This document shows, in pieces, positions 49,842-59,206 of a stretch of DNA of 64,000 bases. The notes beneath the pieces are model-generated. The model was given only the letters and a program-made list of their open reading frames with translations. It had not been told where the DNA came from and did no database searches. The position numbers and the translations under genes were made by a program. The DNA comes from Halovenus salina (GTDB lineage: Archaea; Halobacteriota; Halobacteria; Halobacteriales; Haloarculaceae): the NCBI RefSeq assembly GCF_026410925.1, contig NZ_CP112972.1:1302001-1366000 (forward strand), read 5' to 3'. How positions within the stretch are numbered: the first letter of the stretch is position 1; each line of letters opens with the position of its first letter.

Positions 49842-51284
49842 ATGGCGAAGACACAGCTACAGCACGCACGAGAGGGAACGGTAACGCCGGCCATGGAGCG
49901 GGTCGCCGAGCGCGAGAACGTCGACCCGGAGTTCGTTTGCGAGCAGGTCGCGGACGGAAAGGCGGTAATTCCGGCGAATCATCACCACGACGCACTCGAT
50001 GCGATGATCATCGGCCGGGAGTTCTCAACGAAGGTCAACGCAAACATCGGCGCAAGCGAGACGACCAGCGACCTCGAAGAGGAAATGGAGAAACTGCACA
50101 CAGCAGTTCACTACGGCGCGGACACGGTGATGGACCTCTCGACGGGCGGCGGTGACCTCGACAAGATTCGGGCGGCAAACATCGAACACTCGCCGGTCCC
50201 GGTCGGGACAGTTCCGCTCTATGAGGCCCGCAGACAGGTCGACGACGTGGCTGACCTGAGCCACGAACTGCTCCTCGATGTCATCGAGAAGCAGGCCGAG
50301 CAGGGCGTCGACTACATGACGATTCACGCGGGTATCCTGATGGAACACCTCCCCAAAACCGACGGCCGGAAGACCGGTATCGTCTCGCGTGGCGGCTCGA
50401 TTATGGCCCAGTGGATGGAGGAGCGCGGTATGCAGAACCCGCTGTACACGAAGTTCGAGGAAATCTGTGACATCTTCGCAGAGCACGACGTGACCTTCAG
50501 CCTCGGAGATAGCCTCCGTCCGGGCAGTATCGCCGACGCCGGCGACGAGGCCCAGTACGCCGAGCTTGACACGCTGGGGGAACTGACCCAGGTTGGCTGG
50601 GATTACGGCGTCCAGGTGATGGTCGAAGGGCCGGGTCACGTCCCCATGGATATGGTCGCCGAACAAGTAGAACGCCAGCAGGAGGTCTGTGACGGGGCAC
50701 CTTTCTACGTGCTCGGTCCGCTGGTCACGGATGTCGCGCCGGGGTACGATCATATCACCTCGGCAATCGGCGCGGCGATGGCGGCACAGGCCGGCGCGGC
50801 GATGCTCTGTTACGTGACACCAAAAGAGCACCTTGGCCTTCCGGAACGCGAGGACGTGCGCGACGGGCTCGCGTCGTACCGCATCGCGGCCCACGCCGCA
50901 GATGTCGGTCAAGGCCGCCCTGGAGCGCGTGACTGGGACGACGCTCTCTCGGAGGCCAGGTACAACTTCGACTGGCGGCGTCAGTTCGACCTCGCGCTCG
51001 ACCCCGAGCGGGCACAGGAGTACCACGACCAGACGCTGCCCGGAGACAACTACAAAGAGGCCCGCTTCTGCTCGATGTGTGGTGTCGAGTTCTGCTCGAT
51101 GCGCATCGACCAGGACGCGCGAGACGCCGGCGAGATGGCCGAACTCGACGACGAGACCGACCTCGACGGCTCGCCGGCCGCGGAGACGAATATCCCCCCA
51201 GTCGGGACACACGAAGAGGCTGATGTCCCCGAGACCTCCGACTACGTCGACCTCGGCGAGCACGTTCACGCAGACGACGACTGA
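49842..51284 (+). CDS. thiC: phosphomethylpyrimidine synthase
   Basis: This 480-residue radical SAM enzyme converts aminoimidazole ribotide to hydroxymethylpyrimidine phosphate for thiamine. Hallmarks are V-N-A-N-I-G-A-S near residue 66, [17 protein letters not shown], the M-V-E-G-P-G-H-V-P segment (about 266-274), and the C-terminal cluster C-S-M-C-G-V-E-F-C, which binds the [4Fe-4S] cluster (C-x2-C-x4-C). The C-terminus continues about 55 acidic residues past the cluster. A ThiY/THI5-like gene at 21.7 kb could serve the same pathway. Confidence 0.96.
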   Translation: MAKTQLQHAREGTVTPAMERVAERENVDPEFVCEQVADGKAVIPANHHHDALDAMIIGREFSTKVNANIGASETTSDLEEEMEKLHTAVHYGADTVMDLSTGGGDLDKIRAANIEHSPVPVGTVPLYEARRQVDDVADLSHELLLDVIEKQAEQGVDYMTIHAGILMEHLPKTDGRKTGIVSRGGSIMAQWMEERGMQNPLYTKFEEICDIFAEHDVTFSLGDSLRPGSIADAGDEAQYAELDTLGELTQVGWDYGVQVMVEGPGHVPMDMVAEQVERQQEVCDGAPFYVLGPLVTDVAPGYDHITSAIGAAMAAQAGAAMLCYVTPKEHLGLPEREDVRDGLASYRIAAHAADVGQGRPGARDWDDALSEARYNFDWRRQFDLALDPERAQEYHDQTLPGDNYKEARFCSMCGVEFCSMRIDQDARDAGEMAELDDETDLDGSPAAETNIPPVGTHEEADVPETSDYVDLGEHVHADDD

Positions 51285-51457
51285 TAGTGATTATTGCGGT
51301 GGTTTTCAGAGCTGCTTCTGTAACTCACTCGTTTCACGGCCCAACACAAGCGATAAACGAAACTATGGCCGTAACGACTCGCAATAATTACGATGAGGGT
51401 TGTGTCGCGACAGCGCACGGAGACCCGCCACATAAACCAGTCGACGATAACAGAGGA

Positions 51458-52360
51458 ATGATGGGCGTCAGAACGGTCGCGTACGTCGTCTTCCAGACCA
51501 GTCGACCCTCGCAGTTGCTCCTGATTGCGGGCGTCTACCTCCTCGGTGTGGTAATCGCGGCCGCCAACGGTGTCACACCGGCCGGGTCGACGGTCTTCGT
51601 CGGCCTGTTTCCATTGCTGTGCTGTTCGGCGAGCGTCCACTACGCCAACGAGTTTGCCGACGTCGAAACCGACGCACAGACCGACCGAACACCGTTCTCG
51701 GGTGGTAGCGGGGCGCTCGCCGAAACCGGTCTCAGCCGATCTGTTCCCCTGATTGCTGGCCTGCTGTCGCTCGGGGTTGGTCTGGGGAGTGCACTCGTCC
51801 TCTGGACGAGTGGCTGGCTGTCGACACAGGCAGGCCGACTCTTGCTCGTCATCGTCGCCGCCGGCTGGCAGTACTCGGTTCGCCCGCTGAAACTCGCCTG
51901 GCGTGGCCTCGGAGAGGTGACGAACGCGGCCCTCGGCGGACTGATACTGCCTGTCTACGGGGCCGCGGTCGTCGGCGGTCCGCTCGGGACAGTCGCGCTG
52001 GCCTCGCTCCCGTTCGCGCTGGTCGTCCTGTTGAACCTTTTTGCGACCCAGTGGCCCGACAGAGCGGCCGACGCCGCCGTCGGCAAACGGACGCTTGCAG
52101 TCAGGTGGTCGCGTCGTCGTCTCCGTATTGCCTACATAGGAATTGCTATTGTTGCCGGTATCTCGCTGGTGGGGCTGTATGTGGTTCCCTCGCCGCCGGT
52201 TCTGCCGCGGCCGGTGGTCCTTGCGAGTTTGCCCGTTGCGCCGCTAGTCGTCTGGGCTGCCGGTGGGTACACGCGGCGACGCGTCCCGTTGCCGACTGTC
52301 GCCGCAATGGTTACGCTCGCGGCGTTACAGCTGTTTGGCTGGCTCTGGACGATATACTAG
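51458..52360 (+). CDS. UbiA-family prenyltransferase
   Basis: This 300-residue integral membrane protein with about eight to nine helices transfers a prenyl chain to an aromatic or other acceptor. The first acidic motif is N-E-F-A-D-V-E-T-D (about 66-74) and the second is D-R-A-A-D (about 200), both needed to bind the Mg-pyrophosphate of the donor. The pattern resembles MenA-type enzymes of menaquinone synthesis, but related haloarchaeal enzymes act in lipid or haem synthesis. The frame opens at 51287; I prefer ATG 51458, preceded by GAGG, because the helices begin there. The 3' end overlaps the next gene by 4 nt on opposite strands. Confidence 0.85.
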   Translation: MMGVRTVAYVVFQTSRPSQLLLIAGVYLLGVVIAAANGVTPAGSTVFVGLFPLLCCSASVHYANEFADVETDAQTDRTPFSGGSGALAETGLSRSVPLIAGLLSLGVGLGSALVLWTSGWLSTQAGRLLLVIVAAGWQYSVRPLKLAWRGLGEVTNAALGGLILPVYGAAVVGGPLGTVALASLPFALVVLLNLFATQWPDRAADAAVGKRTLAVRWSRRRLRIAYIGIAIVAGISLVGLYVVPSPPVLPRPVVLASLPVAPLVVWAAGGYTRRRVPLPTVAAMVTLAALQLFGWLWTIY

Positions 52361-53058
52361 TTCTCGGCGAAGTTCGCTGGCGCGAACGACCAATCCCACT
52401 CGTCGTAGACGATATCCGGTGTGACGTCGTCTGGAATCTGGTCGAAGCGGCGCAAGAACGAGATACGTCCGCCAGTCGCTCTGAAATCGCCCCGGAACCA
52501 CCGCATCAATCGGGGCACCTCGACGGTGTTCGCCTCAGCGTCGTACGTGACAGCCTGGTCGAGATAGCCGGCTGTCGTCAGGTCGAGCTGGTCGTCGACC
52601 TCATCGCGGGTGTAGGCCGCAATCGGCGGACAGCTCTCGGCACCGCAGTTGAGCGCGAAGTGGACTCGGGGGTCTCGTTCGTCGAGTTCGTGTCTCTCTG
52701 CGAAGCCGCTACGGAATGGGCTGCGAATATAGCCGAAGGTGAGCTTGCTGTAGGAGCGTCTGAGGATGTCGTGTTCGATATCGTCGAGACTCAACGTCTC
52801 GCCTGCGACCGTCAGCGCTGGAAGGGAAAAGAAGGTCCGGCGGTTCTCGTAGTCCTCGCGGTGGCTGTCGAGGAGTTGCTGGGTTGCGGCGTTGTAGAGA
52901 TTACACCAGAAGGCGAGGCGAGTGCCGTCGGTGTCGAGTCGGGCTGCCAGCTCTGTATTCTCACAGTTGGCGAGTTTCCTCTCGTACTCGTCGGTCGGCT
53001 CGTCGTACCGAATCGACCGCAGGAACTTCGCGGAGAGGGCGACTGGGTCGGTGGTCAC
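52357..53058 (-). CDS. DUF547 family protein
   Basis: This protein of about 233 residues has the DUF547 core. Its marks are A-F-W-C-N-L-Y-N-A-A-T-Q near residue 50, D-x-I-E-H-x-I-L-R near 94, D-P-R-V-H-F-A-L-N-C-G-A-E-S-C-P-P at about 128-144 (Cys pair), and a late Y-D-E-W-D-W. The domain resembles the transglutaminase fold with a conserved C-G-A-x-S-C-P-P motif but its activity is unknown. The GTG at 53058 is chosen over GTG 53112 because the conserved N-terminus (D-P-V-A-L-S-A-K-F-L) begins just after it. Confidence 0.85.
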   Translation of the reverse strand: MTTDPVALSAKFLRSIRYDEPTDEYERKLANCENTELAARLDTDGTRLAFWCNLYNAATQQLLDSHREDYENRRTFFSLPALTVAGETLSLDDIEHDILRRSYSKLTFGYIRSPFRSGFAERHELDERDPRVHFALNCGAESCPPIAAYTRDEVDDQLDLTTAGYLDQAVTYDAEANTVEVPRLMRWFRGDFRATGGRISFLRRFDQIPDDVTPDIVYDEWDWSFAPANFAEN

Positions 53059-53124
53059 AGTCAGGAGTACGGGCAGCCCGCATATCAGGGTTTTCCGGAA
53101 TGGACCGCCCACACACAGCCGTCG

Positions 53125-53844
53125 TCAGTCGAACCGGTCCTCGATATCGCGCTCTGCGGCGTTCACGACCGACTGTTCTGCTCGGTACATCGCGCGTATC
53201 GCCTCGTCGGTGTACTCCACCTCGAAGGAGGGGTCCGGCAGAAAGCGTGGCACGCTGCCGAGCACGGTCGTCGCGTCGAAGCCAGCCACCATCTCGAAGG
53301 CGTCACGATGCTCGCGCAACGGCGCAGTGAAGGGAAAGTGTTCGTTGACCAGCGTCTCGGCCTCGTCACGCTCCAGTTCGGTCACCGCGGCGGTCCAGAA
53401 GTCAGACGCGGGCGAGCGCACCAGCGGCTCGACGGCCTCGCCGAGGTCGCGGTGACGTGCGAGCAGACTGTCCTCAACCTCGCGGCGACGCTCCGGGGAG
53501 ATGTCCGAGCGGATAGAGTCGGCGACTGCACCGACTGACAGAATCTCATTCCGGTAGGCCTCCACACCTGCGTCGTCTTCGATGTAGTCGAGCACGATTT
53601 CGAACTGGTCGAGTGTCTGCCGACGGTACGCGTTCAGTTCCGGTTCGACGACACGACGCTGGAGTGCGCCGGCGTTACTCAACAGCCGGTCGACGGCAAG
53701 TCCCGTCGGCCCACGAGCACCACTTCTGAGGGCCCGTGAGACGCTGAACTCGTCCATCGTCGCGTCGATTGCATCCTCGAGGAAGTACTCGAACCCCTCG
53801 ACGACTGCCTCGCGTGTCACATCCGGGCGTTGGACCGACGACAC
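53125..53844 (-). CDS. conserved helical protein, unknown function
   Basis: This 239-residue soluble, acidic protein is helical throughout, with no helix long enough for the membrane and no known motif. It begins M-S-S-V-Q-R-P-D-V with a GTG start. It is followed by the DUF547 gene (about 66 nt to its GTG start) on the same strand, and the two may be cotranscribed. I do not recognise a family. Confidence 0.65.
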   Translation of the reverse strand: MSSVQRPDVTREAVVEGFEYFLEDAIDATMDEFSVSRALRSGARGPTGLAVDRLLSNAGALQRRVVEPELNAYRRQTLDQFEIVLDYIEDDAGVEAYRNEILSVGAVADSIRSDISPERRREVEDSLLARHRDLGEAVEPLVRSPASDFWTAAVTELERDEAETLVNEHFPFTAPLREHRDAFEMVAGFDATTVLGSVPRFLPDPSFEVEYTDEAIRAMYRAEQSVVNAAERDIEDRFD

Positions 53845-53904
53845 TTGGGCTTTGCTCGTGAACAGGCCGGCACAGCTTTTCAGGCTCCGTCCCGTATATC
53901 GACC

Positions 53905-54390
53905 ATGGCAGTCGCTCCATCGTTCAAGCTTCCAAACGTCGGCCCCGGACCGGACCCGCTGTCACTGTCCGCACTCGCAGCCGACAACGAGTTCGTGTTG
54001 TTGTTGCTCCAGCGCGATTATCACTGTGGCAACTGTCGCAAACAGGTCCAGGTGTTCGCCGACTGGTACGACGAGTTCCACGAGCGCAACACCGAAGTCG
54101 TCTCTATCGTCCCGGAGCCACGCGAGCGCGTCCGCTCCTGGCAAGAGGAGTACGACCTGCCGTACCCGCTCTGTGCCGACCCTGAAGCGGCGGCCGGCGA
54201 AGAGTACGACCAGCCCGTCCGCTTCGGCCCGCTTGGTCGGTTCAGCGACCTGCTGGGTCGGATGCCCAAGGCAGTCCTCCTCGACTGCCGGGACGGTGAC
54301 CCGACAATCTGCTACACCCACGAGGGGTCCTCGACGTGGGACCGCCCAGAGCTTGAAGAGGTCTTCGACGCCATCGACGAGCAACGATAA
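53905..54390 (+). CDS. peroxiredoxin/thioredoxin-fold protein (AhpC/TSA-like)
   Basis: This 161-residue protein is of the thioredoxin fold. The redox motif is Y-H-C-G-N-C-R-K-Q at about residues 43-51 (C-G-N-C). The layout F-K-L-P-N-V-G-P-G, L-Q-R-D-Y-H-C, V-S-I-V-P-E-P, then L-P-Y-P-L-C-A-D-P is that of peroxiredoxin-like AhpC/TSA family members. A third Cys lies in the P-L-C-A-D-P segment. It probably reduces peroxides or disulfides in the cytoplasm. ATG 53905 marks the start of homology. Confidence 0.87.
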   Translation: MAVAPSFKLPNVGPGPDPLSLSALAADNEFVLLLLQRDYHCGNCRKQVQVFADWYDEFHERNTEVVSIVPEPRERVRSWQEEYDLPYPLCADPEAAAGEEYDQPVRFGPLGRFSDLLGRMPKAVLLDCRDGDPTICYTHEGSSTWDRPELEEVFDAIDEQR

Positions 54391-54457
54391 TTAGCGGGTA
54401 CAACCGACGAGATGGTCGCAACGTCACGCTCATACGCCTCGATGCCGACCATTCTGT

Positions 54458-55012
54458 ATGGACGATTCGAGTGCCGATAGCGAGTACGCCCGAACGCTAC
54501 GAGAGAAACGCGCCGAGAAAGACGAGTTCTTCGACACCCACCGCCAGTCGCCGATTCCGCCCGAGAATCGCGACGACTTCGCGGGACTCGAATACTTCGA
54601 ACCAGATGCGACCTACCGGGTCGAAGCAGACGTGACACGCTTCGAGGACCCCGAGGTACTCACGCTCGATACCTCTGACGGGCGAGAGGTCCGGTACAAC
54701 CGCGTCTTCGAGTTCGCGTTCGAGTTGCGCGGCGAGGAACACACGCTCGCGGGCTACCGCCAACAGCCCGAGGATGCGATTTTCATCCCGTTTCGGGACA
54801 AGACGACTGGGCAACAGACCTACAAGGACGGCCGATACCTCGAACTCGAGCCGGAGCGCGATGTCGTCGACGGCGACACCGTCGAAATCGACTTCAACCT
54901 TGCGTACTCGCCGTTCTGTGCCTACAGCGAGACCTTCGCCTGCCCGCTTCCGCCCGAGGAGAACTGGCTCGACGTAGTCGTTCCGGCCGGCGAGCAGAAG
55001 CCGTCGCTGTAA
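54458..55012 (+). CDS. DUF1684 family protein
   Basis: This 184-residue protein shows the DUF1684 pattern: R-A-E-K-D-E-F-F near residue 18, P-P-E-N-R-D-D-F-A-G-L-x-Y-F near 37, then F-I-P-F-R-D-K-T-T-G near 108, Y-K-D-G-R-Y-L, and the closing D-F-N-L-A-Y-S-P-F-C-A-Y-S with C-P-L-P-P-E-E-N-W. The function of the family is unknown. It follows the peroxiredoxin gene at 67 nt and ends 6 nt before the convergent ecfT gene. Confidence 0.9.
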   Translation: MDDSSADSEYARTLREKRAEKDEFFDTHRQSPIPPENRDDFAGLEYFEPDATYRVEADVTRFEDPEVLTLDTSDGREVRYNRVFEFAFELRGEEHTLAGYRQQPEDAIFIPFRDKTTGQQTYKDGRYLELEPERDVVDGDTVEIDFNLAYSPFCAYSETFACPLPPEENWLDVVVPAGEQKPSL

Positions 55013-55018
55013 CCGTCT

Positions 55019-55750
55019 TCAGACCGGAGCCGAGACACCCAGCACCTGGAGCAGTCCCCAGCAGGAGAGAACGATACCGACGGCGACGAAGGGGTAGTCA
55101 AGCGCGCGAAAGGAGAGCGCCGGCAGGGTCGGATTCCACGAGAAACACCGGGCACGGAGCGCGAGGGCCAGCCGTTCGCCCCGCGAGAACGCCTGCTCGA
55201 CGGTGAGCAGCGAGAGGCGCTGTATCCGCTTGCGGGTCGACAGCGCGTCCCCGCCGCGGGCACGGAGTGCGAGCCGCGACCGCCGGAGATCACCGAGCAC
55301 GACCGGAAAGAACCGAAACACGAGACCCACTCCGACCCCGAGTAGCTGTCCGGTCTTGCCGGGAACGTGTCGCTGGATTGCGGCGCGTGTCTCCCGGACC
55401 GGCGTCGTCTTGACGTAGACCGCAGAGACGAACAACACGAGGACGATCTGATAGCCCGCCAGCAGCGACGGCGGGACGTGTTCGAGGGCGAGCCACGGCG
55501 GACCGAACGTGAGACTCGCAAACAGCGGCGCGAGCGCCAGAAGCACCAGCACGAACCAGTACGTCCGGAGAACGCGAATCACGGAGAGCTGTGCGAGCGC
55601 GAGCGCCCCAAGAGCGACCAGCGTGAGCGCGACCAGCAGGGGTGGTTCCGTCGTCGTGACGGCAGCAAACGCGAAGCCAAACTGCGCGGCGAGCTTCGAG
55701 CGTGGGTCGAGACGGTGAAACAGCGTTGTGCCGTGCTCGTAGGTTATCAT
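55019..55750 (-). CDS. ecfT: ECF transporter transmembrane protein (EcfT/BioN-like)
   Basis: This 243-residue membrane protein has about five helices and starts H-G-T-T-L-F-H-R-L-D-P-R-S-K-L, the conserved N-terminus of EcfT/BioN/CbiQ. The A-R-G-G-D coupling motif lies near residue 170, and A-L-R-A-R-C near 205 is its second part. It links the substrate-binding BioY to the ATPase. It overlaps ecfA by 4 nt, so the subunits are translationally coupled. Together with bioY it forms a biotin-type ECF transporter. Confidence 0.9.
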   Translation of the reverse strand: MITYEHGTTLFHRLDPRSKLAAQFGFAFAAVTTTEPPLLVALTLVALGALALAQLSVIRVLRTYWFVLVLLALAPLFASLTFGPPWLALEHVPPSLLAGYQIVLVLFVSAVYVKTTPVRETRAAIQRHVPGKTGQLLGVGVGLVFRFFPVVLGDLRRSRLALRARGGDALSTRKRIQRLSLLTVEQAFSRGERLALALRARCFSWNPTLPALSFRALDYPFVAVGIVLSCWGLLQVLGVSAPV

Positions 55751-56457
55751 CGGAGGCCCTCGACGACCCGAACGTCGATACCCGGCAACTCCTCGGCCAC
55801 CTCACGGGGCGGGCCGTCGACGACGATTCGCCCGTCGTGCATGCCGAGCAGACGGTCGGCCCGACTGTGGAGGTCTCTGAGGTCGTGCGTGACGACGAGT
55901 ATTCCGGTCCCGTCGGCCTGGAGTGCGTCGAGTTGGTCGAGCACCGACTCCCGGGCAGGCTGATCGAGCCCGGTGAAGGGTTCGTCCAAAACGAGATAGG
56001 AAGGCTCCATCGCCAGCGCGCCCGCGATGGCGACGCGGGCCTGTTCGCCGCCGGAAAGCTCGTCGATACGGTCGTTCGCTCGGCCGTCGAGGTTGACTGC
56101 CTGTAGCGCCGACTCGACACGGCGGTCGACCTCTTCGCGGTCGAGGCCGAGGTTCTCTGGACCGAAGGCCACGTCAGCGCCAATCGTCGCGGCGACGAAC
56201 TGGTCGCGGGGCTGTTGGAACACCATCCCGATGTTCGCCCGCGCAGCAATCGGGTCCGCGGTCACGTCGATACCGTCGACCTCGACGGTGCCCTCCTCGG
56301 GTTCGAGCAAGGCGTTGAGATGGCGCACGAATGTCGTCTTCCCGCTGCCGTTCGCACCGACGACGAGGACGAACCCGCCGTCATCGATGTTCACAGAGAT
56401 GTCGTCGACCGCGATCACCTCTCCGTACGTCGCGGTCAGGTTCTCGACGCGAATCAT
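55747..56457 (-). CDS. ecfA: ECF transporter ATP-binding protein (EcfA/BioM-like)
   Basis: This 236-residue ABC ATPase has Walker A G-A-N-G-S-G-K-T-T (34-42), Q-loop F-Q-Q-P-R-D-Q-F-V (typical of ECF ATPases), signature L-S-G-G-E-Q-A-R-V, Walker B Y-L-V-L-D-E-P-F and the H-loop T-H-D-L. Only one ATPase gene is present, so it probably forms a homodimer, as in BioMNY systems. It starts three bases after the bioY stop. Confidence 0.93.
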   Translation of the reverse strand: MIRVENLTATYGEVIAVDDISVNIDDGGFVLVVGANGSGKTTFVRHLNALLEPEEGTVEVDGIDVTADPIAARANIGMVFQQPRDQFVAATIGADVAFGPENLGLDREEVDRRVESALQAVNLDGRANDRIDELSGGEQARVAIAGALAMEPSYLVLDEPFTGLDQPARESVLDQLDALQADGTGILVVTHDLRDLHSRADRLLGMHDGRIVVDGPPREVAEELPGIDVRVVEGLR

Positions 56458-56460
56458 CGA

Positions 56461-57054
56461 TCACTCGACAAACGAAAGCCGTGCGAGATGGCCGCCAGTG
56501 ACCAGCGAGATGACGGCAGCAGCCTTAAGCACGTCGCCCGGAACGAAGACGACACCGCCTTCGATGATACCGGAGACCAGCGACTGGTCGGTCGCACTAG
56601 CGAGCCAGACTGACCCGATAGCGTAGATGACTGCGAGGCCGACGAGCATTCCGACTACCTGCAGTGGAATCGAGACAGCGTCGAGCGGACGCGGGTCGAC
56701 TCGACGGTGGACGAGCCCCCCGATGACCGCCGCCGCGACCGGGAAGCTGAGGATGTAGCCACCAGTCGGGCCGGTGATGATTCCGAATCCGGCCCCAAAT
56801 CCAGCAAAGACCGGTGCGCCCGCAGCCCCGACGACCGCGTACAACAACAGCGCGAGTCCGCCCCAGACCGGCCCGAGGAGCAGTCCCGCAAGATAGACGC
56901 CGACCGTCTGTAGCGTAAACGGTGCCGGCGAGAACGGATACGGCACCGTAAACTGGGCAAACGCCGCGGTCAACGCCGCGACAACGACCGCCATTGCGAA
57001 GTACTCGACCGTGTTGTCCCCCACGAGTTCGACTGACTCGTACTGCTCAGCCAT
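56461..57054 (-). CDS. bioY: biotin-type ECF substrate-binding protein BioY
   Basis: This 197-residue membrane protein has about six helices. The family motif region P-F-T-L-Q-T-V-G-V-Y-L-A-G-L-L-L-G (about 45-61) and the later G-F-G-I-I-T-G-P-T-G-G-Y-I-L-S-F-P (about 94-110) identify BioY. It binds biotin (or dethiobiotin) and hands it to EcfAT. ATG 57054 is chosen over the TTG at 57078. The order bioY-ecfA-ecfT is a complete biotin uptake operon. Confidence 0.93.
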   Translation of the reverse strand: MAEQYESVELVGDNTVEYFAMAVVVAALTAAFAQFTVPYPFSPAPFTLQTVGVYLAGLLLGPVWGGLALLLYAVVGAAGAPVFAGFGAGFGIITGPTGGYILSFPVAAAVIGGLVHRRVDPRPLDAVSIPLQVVGMLVGLAVIYAIGSVWLASATDQSLVSGIIEGGVVFVPGDVLKAAAVISLVTGGHLARLSFVE

Positions 57055-57159
57055 ACTGGTCTGTGTTTCGTCAACCAAGATAACATCTGTGGTTTACACA
57101 AGGGACGAACACACGACACTAACCAGCAGAAAAACCGACGACAGAAAAGTAGAGACGAG

Positions 57160-57765
57160 TTATCTGGCAGCCGCCGCGACGCGCTCTTTCTCTTCTTTCT
57201 GTGAGACCGCGTACGTGTCGACATCGTCGTTTGCCGCGCCCATCAGCTGACGTGCGAGGGCGTCGGCCGCGTCGGTTTCGGTCTTGAAGGAGTCACTGTG
57301 AACACCCTCGGCGAGGAACTTCAGCGCCTGGTCGACCCGGCGCTGGGGTGCAACGTCGACCGCCTTCGGGACGGAGATGCCGCCGTATTTCAGGCGGACT
57401 GTCTCCTCGCGAGGAGCCGCGTTCTCGACCGCGCGGACGAGAATCTGGACAGGGTTCTCGTCGGTCCGGTCGTGGATGGTCTCGAACGCGTCACGCGTGA
57501 GCTGTGTGGTGAGCTGTTTCTTGCCGGTGTTCTCGTCGGTCTGCATCAGCCGGTTGATGAGCCGCTCGACGATAGAGATCTGGCTCTTTTTGAACTGCTT
57601 GTCGGCGTGACGACCCATCGTGTGTGCGATAGGCGTGACCGTGATGTATCGTTCCGTGGAGACATCGCGGAACTCGATTTCCTCGGTGTCCCACTGACCG
57701 AACAGCTTCGCGCTTGCGTCCTCCGAGTCAGCCGGGGCGTCGGGGTCTGGTTGTTCTGTCGACAT
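57160..57765 (-). CDS. rps7: 30S ribosomal protein S7 (uS7)
   Basis: This 201-residue protein is the archaeal form of uS7, which binds the 16S rRNA 3' major domain. The acidic N-terminal extension (E-Q-P-D-P-D-A-P-A-D-S-E-D) is typical of halophiles. The core R-H-A-D-K-Q-F-K-K-S and R-V-D-Q-A-L-K-F-L-A-E-G are conserved. It starts 2 nt after the S12 stop, so the two are cotranscribed. fusA does not follow; bioY does. Confidence 0.95.
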   Translation of the reverse strand: MSTEQPDPDAPADSEDASAKLFGQWDTEEIEFRDVSTERYITVTPIAHTMGRHADKQFKKSQISIVERLINRLMQTDENTGKKQLTTQLTRDAFETIHDRTDENPVQILVRAVENAAPREETVRLKYGGISVPKAVDVAPQRRVDQALKFLAEGVHSDSFKTETDAADALARQLMGAANDDVDTYAVSQKEEKERVAAAAR

Positions 57766-57767
57766 GG

Positions 57768-58196
57768 TTAGCGAACAGGTTTCTCCGCGTTGCCACGAAC
57801 GAGTTCGATAAGCGAGACGCCGTTTACCTTCTCAACTTTGTATCGGACGCCGCCGATGTCACCCATCGCACCACCCTTCGCGCCGCCGATACCGGCGATA
57901 GTGACCTCGTCGTGCTCGTCGATGAACGAGATAGCGCCGTCACCGGGACAGAAGGCGGTGACCTGCTTCCCGTTTTTGATGAGCTGGACACCGACGCATT
58001 TCCGGATTGCGGAGTTGGGCTGTTTAGCCTCGATACCGATCTTTTCGAGGACGATACCACGTGCCTGCGGTGCGCCTTCGAGCGGATCTGCCTTCTCCCG
58101 AAGACCCCGCTCACGTCGCGCGTAATCCGAGTCGGACCACCGGTGTTTCTGGCGGTCCTTCTTCAGCTTGCGCGCGGCGTACTTGCCGTTTGCCAT
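57768..58196 (-). CDS. rps12: 30S ribosomal protein S12 (uS12)
   Basis: This 142-residue decoding-site protein has the strong archaeal match [16 protein letters not shown] at the start and [11 protein letters not shown] at about 53-63. ATG 58196 is preferred because the frame upstream (to 58265) has no homology. A TATA-like CTTAAGTA at 58222-58229 is 26-33 nt before the ATG, so the mRNA may be leaderless. The usual upstream genes (RNA polymerase subunits, nusA) are missing here. Confidence 0.96.
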   Translation of the reverse strand: MANGKYAARKLKKDRQKHRWSDSDYARRERGLREKADPLEGAPQARGIVLEKIGIEAKQPNSAIRKCVGVQLIKNGKQVTAFCPGDGAISFIDEHDEVTIAGIGGAKGGAMGDIGGVRYKVEKVNGVSLIELVRGNAEKPVR

Positions 58197-58339
58197 AGTG
58201 CGAGAGGATACTGGATGGAGGTACTTAAGACTCCTCTTTTGGCCTGCTACCTCGTCGCCACACAACGCCTGTGTTGTCTAGTATCACTGGCTACTAGACC
58301 GGCGGTGTTCTCTTCACGGTGGGCGCTGTAAGCGACACT

Positions 58340-58654
58340 ATGGCTGACTGTCCGGCCTGTGGCACGGAAACCGCGGCAGGCACAAAGCGGTGTCCTAACT
58401 GCGGCGAAACGGTTGTCACTGGCCGGGTCCTGGCTGTGCCGGATGTTGCTGCCGGTGTCGCCGCCGGCGCGGTTGCGTTCGTGCTTGGGTTCGTCGCGAC
58501 GGCGGTCGGCTCAAACGCCGAAGAGAGCCGCGAAACCGTCGAGAATCTGTTCGGCGAGAACGGCCCTCTTGGCGTGGGGATCGCCGAGTTCCTTCCCGAG
58601 TGGTACAAGGTGTTGAGCTGGGAGTTTCTCGAAAACACAATTATTGAGTATTAA
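58340..58654 (+). pseudogene. zinc-ribbon membrane protein, N-terminal part of gene split by the integrated element
   Basis: The fragment of 104 codons has a zinc ribbon C-P-A-C-x11-C-P-N-C at residues 4-22, one helix (about 34-55), a helical soluble stretch, then F-L-E-N (codons 96-99) at the 13-bp recombination core. After the core it reads five foreign codons (T-I-I-E-Y) and stops at 58652-58654. The other half is at 61738-62148. ATG 58340 is better than the GTG at 58319. Confidence 0.85.
58624..58636. repeat. left attachment core (13 bp)
   Basis: GTTTCTCGAAAAC; the same 13 bases occur at 61740-61752. Both copies are read in the same phase (F-L-E-N), and the element with its integrase lies between them. 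Confidence 0.8.
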
Positions 58655-58696
58655 CAGCGTAAACACTAAGGAGCCACCGTAAGACGTATCTGGTAG

Positions 58697-59206
58697 ATGG
58701 CAGAGAAAACCACCGTCGCCTTTCGGATTGATGAGTCGGTCAAAGAGGAATGGGAAGATGCCGCCGAAGGCCCAGAGTATGACAGTCTTAGCCACCTGAT
58801 ACGGCTTTCTGTTCAACGGGAGATAACAGATACAGAGACGGCCCCACGCACCGCACAGGCCGACACAGGAACTAACGAGAACAGCGAAATGCTACAATCG
58901 CTTAATCGGCTTGAGAAAGTCACAGGAGAGATTCAAGAAGAAGTTGAAGCCTTCAATCGAGAACATGAATCGGAAGAAATGTACAATCTAAGACAAGTTC
59001 TGCTTGAAGTCTTGCCCACCGCCCCCGGAACATATTCCCCGGGTCCTAACGAACCCGAACCGGGAAGCGTCGGACAGAAACCCCGTGAAGTTGCAGGCCG
59101 TATCGGAGCTGATACCAGTGACGTATCAGACACACTCGAAGATATGGCTAACGGGCTTGGAATGGTCCGGTCCTTCAACGGCTACTACTGGAAGGCAGAG
59201 GAATGA
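58697..59206 (+). CDS. ribbon-helix-helix plus winged-helix DNA-binding protein
   Basis: This 169-residue protein starts with T-V-A-F-R-I-D-E-S-V-K-E-E-W (about 5-18) and Y-D-S-L-S-H-L-I-R-L-S-V (about 29-40), a ribbon-helix-helix pattern. A coiled-coil-like segment follows (about 60-95). The C-terminal part with V-A-G-R-I-G-A-D-T-S-D-V-S-D-T-L-E-D-M (about 130-148) and Y-Y-W-K looks like a winged helix. It overlaps the integrase gene by 4 nt, so it could act as an excisionase or directionality factor. In the SNJ2 pleolipovirus, small genes beside the integrase assist integration. Confidence 0.75.
   Translation: MAEKTTVAFRIDESVKEEWEDAAEGPEYDSLSHLIRLSVQREITDTETAPRTAQADTGTNENSEMLQSLNRLEKVTGEIQEEVEAFNREHESEEMYNLRQVLLEVLPTAPGTYSPGPNEPEPGSVGQKPREVAGRIGADTSDVSDTLEDMANGLGMVRSFNGYYWKAEE

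Noticed and set aside
52051..53538. 495-codon plus-strand frame across the DUF547 and 53125 genes
   Set aside because: It covers two genes on the other strand that have better support; the product has no recognisable domain.
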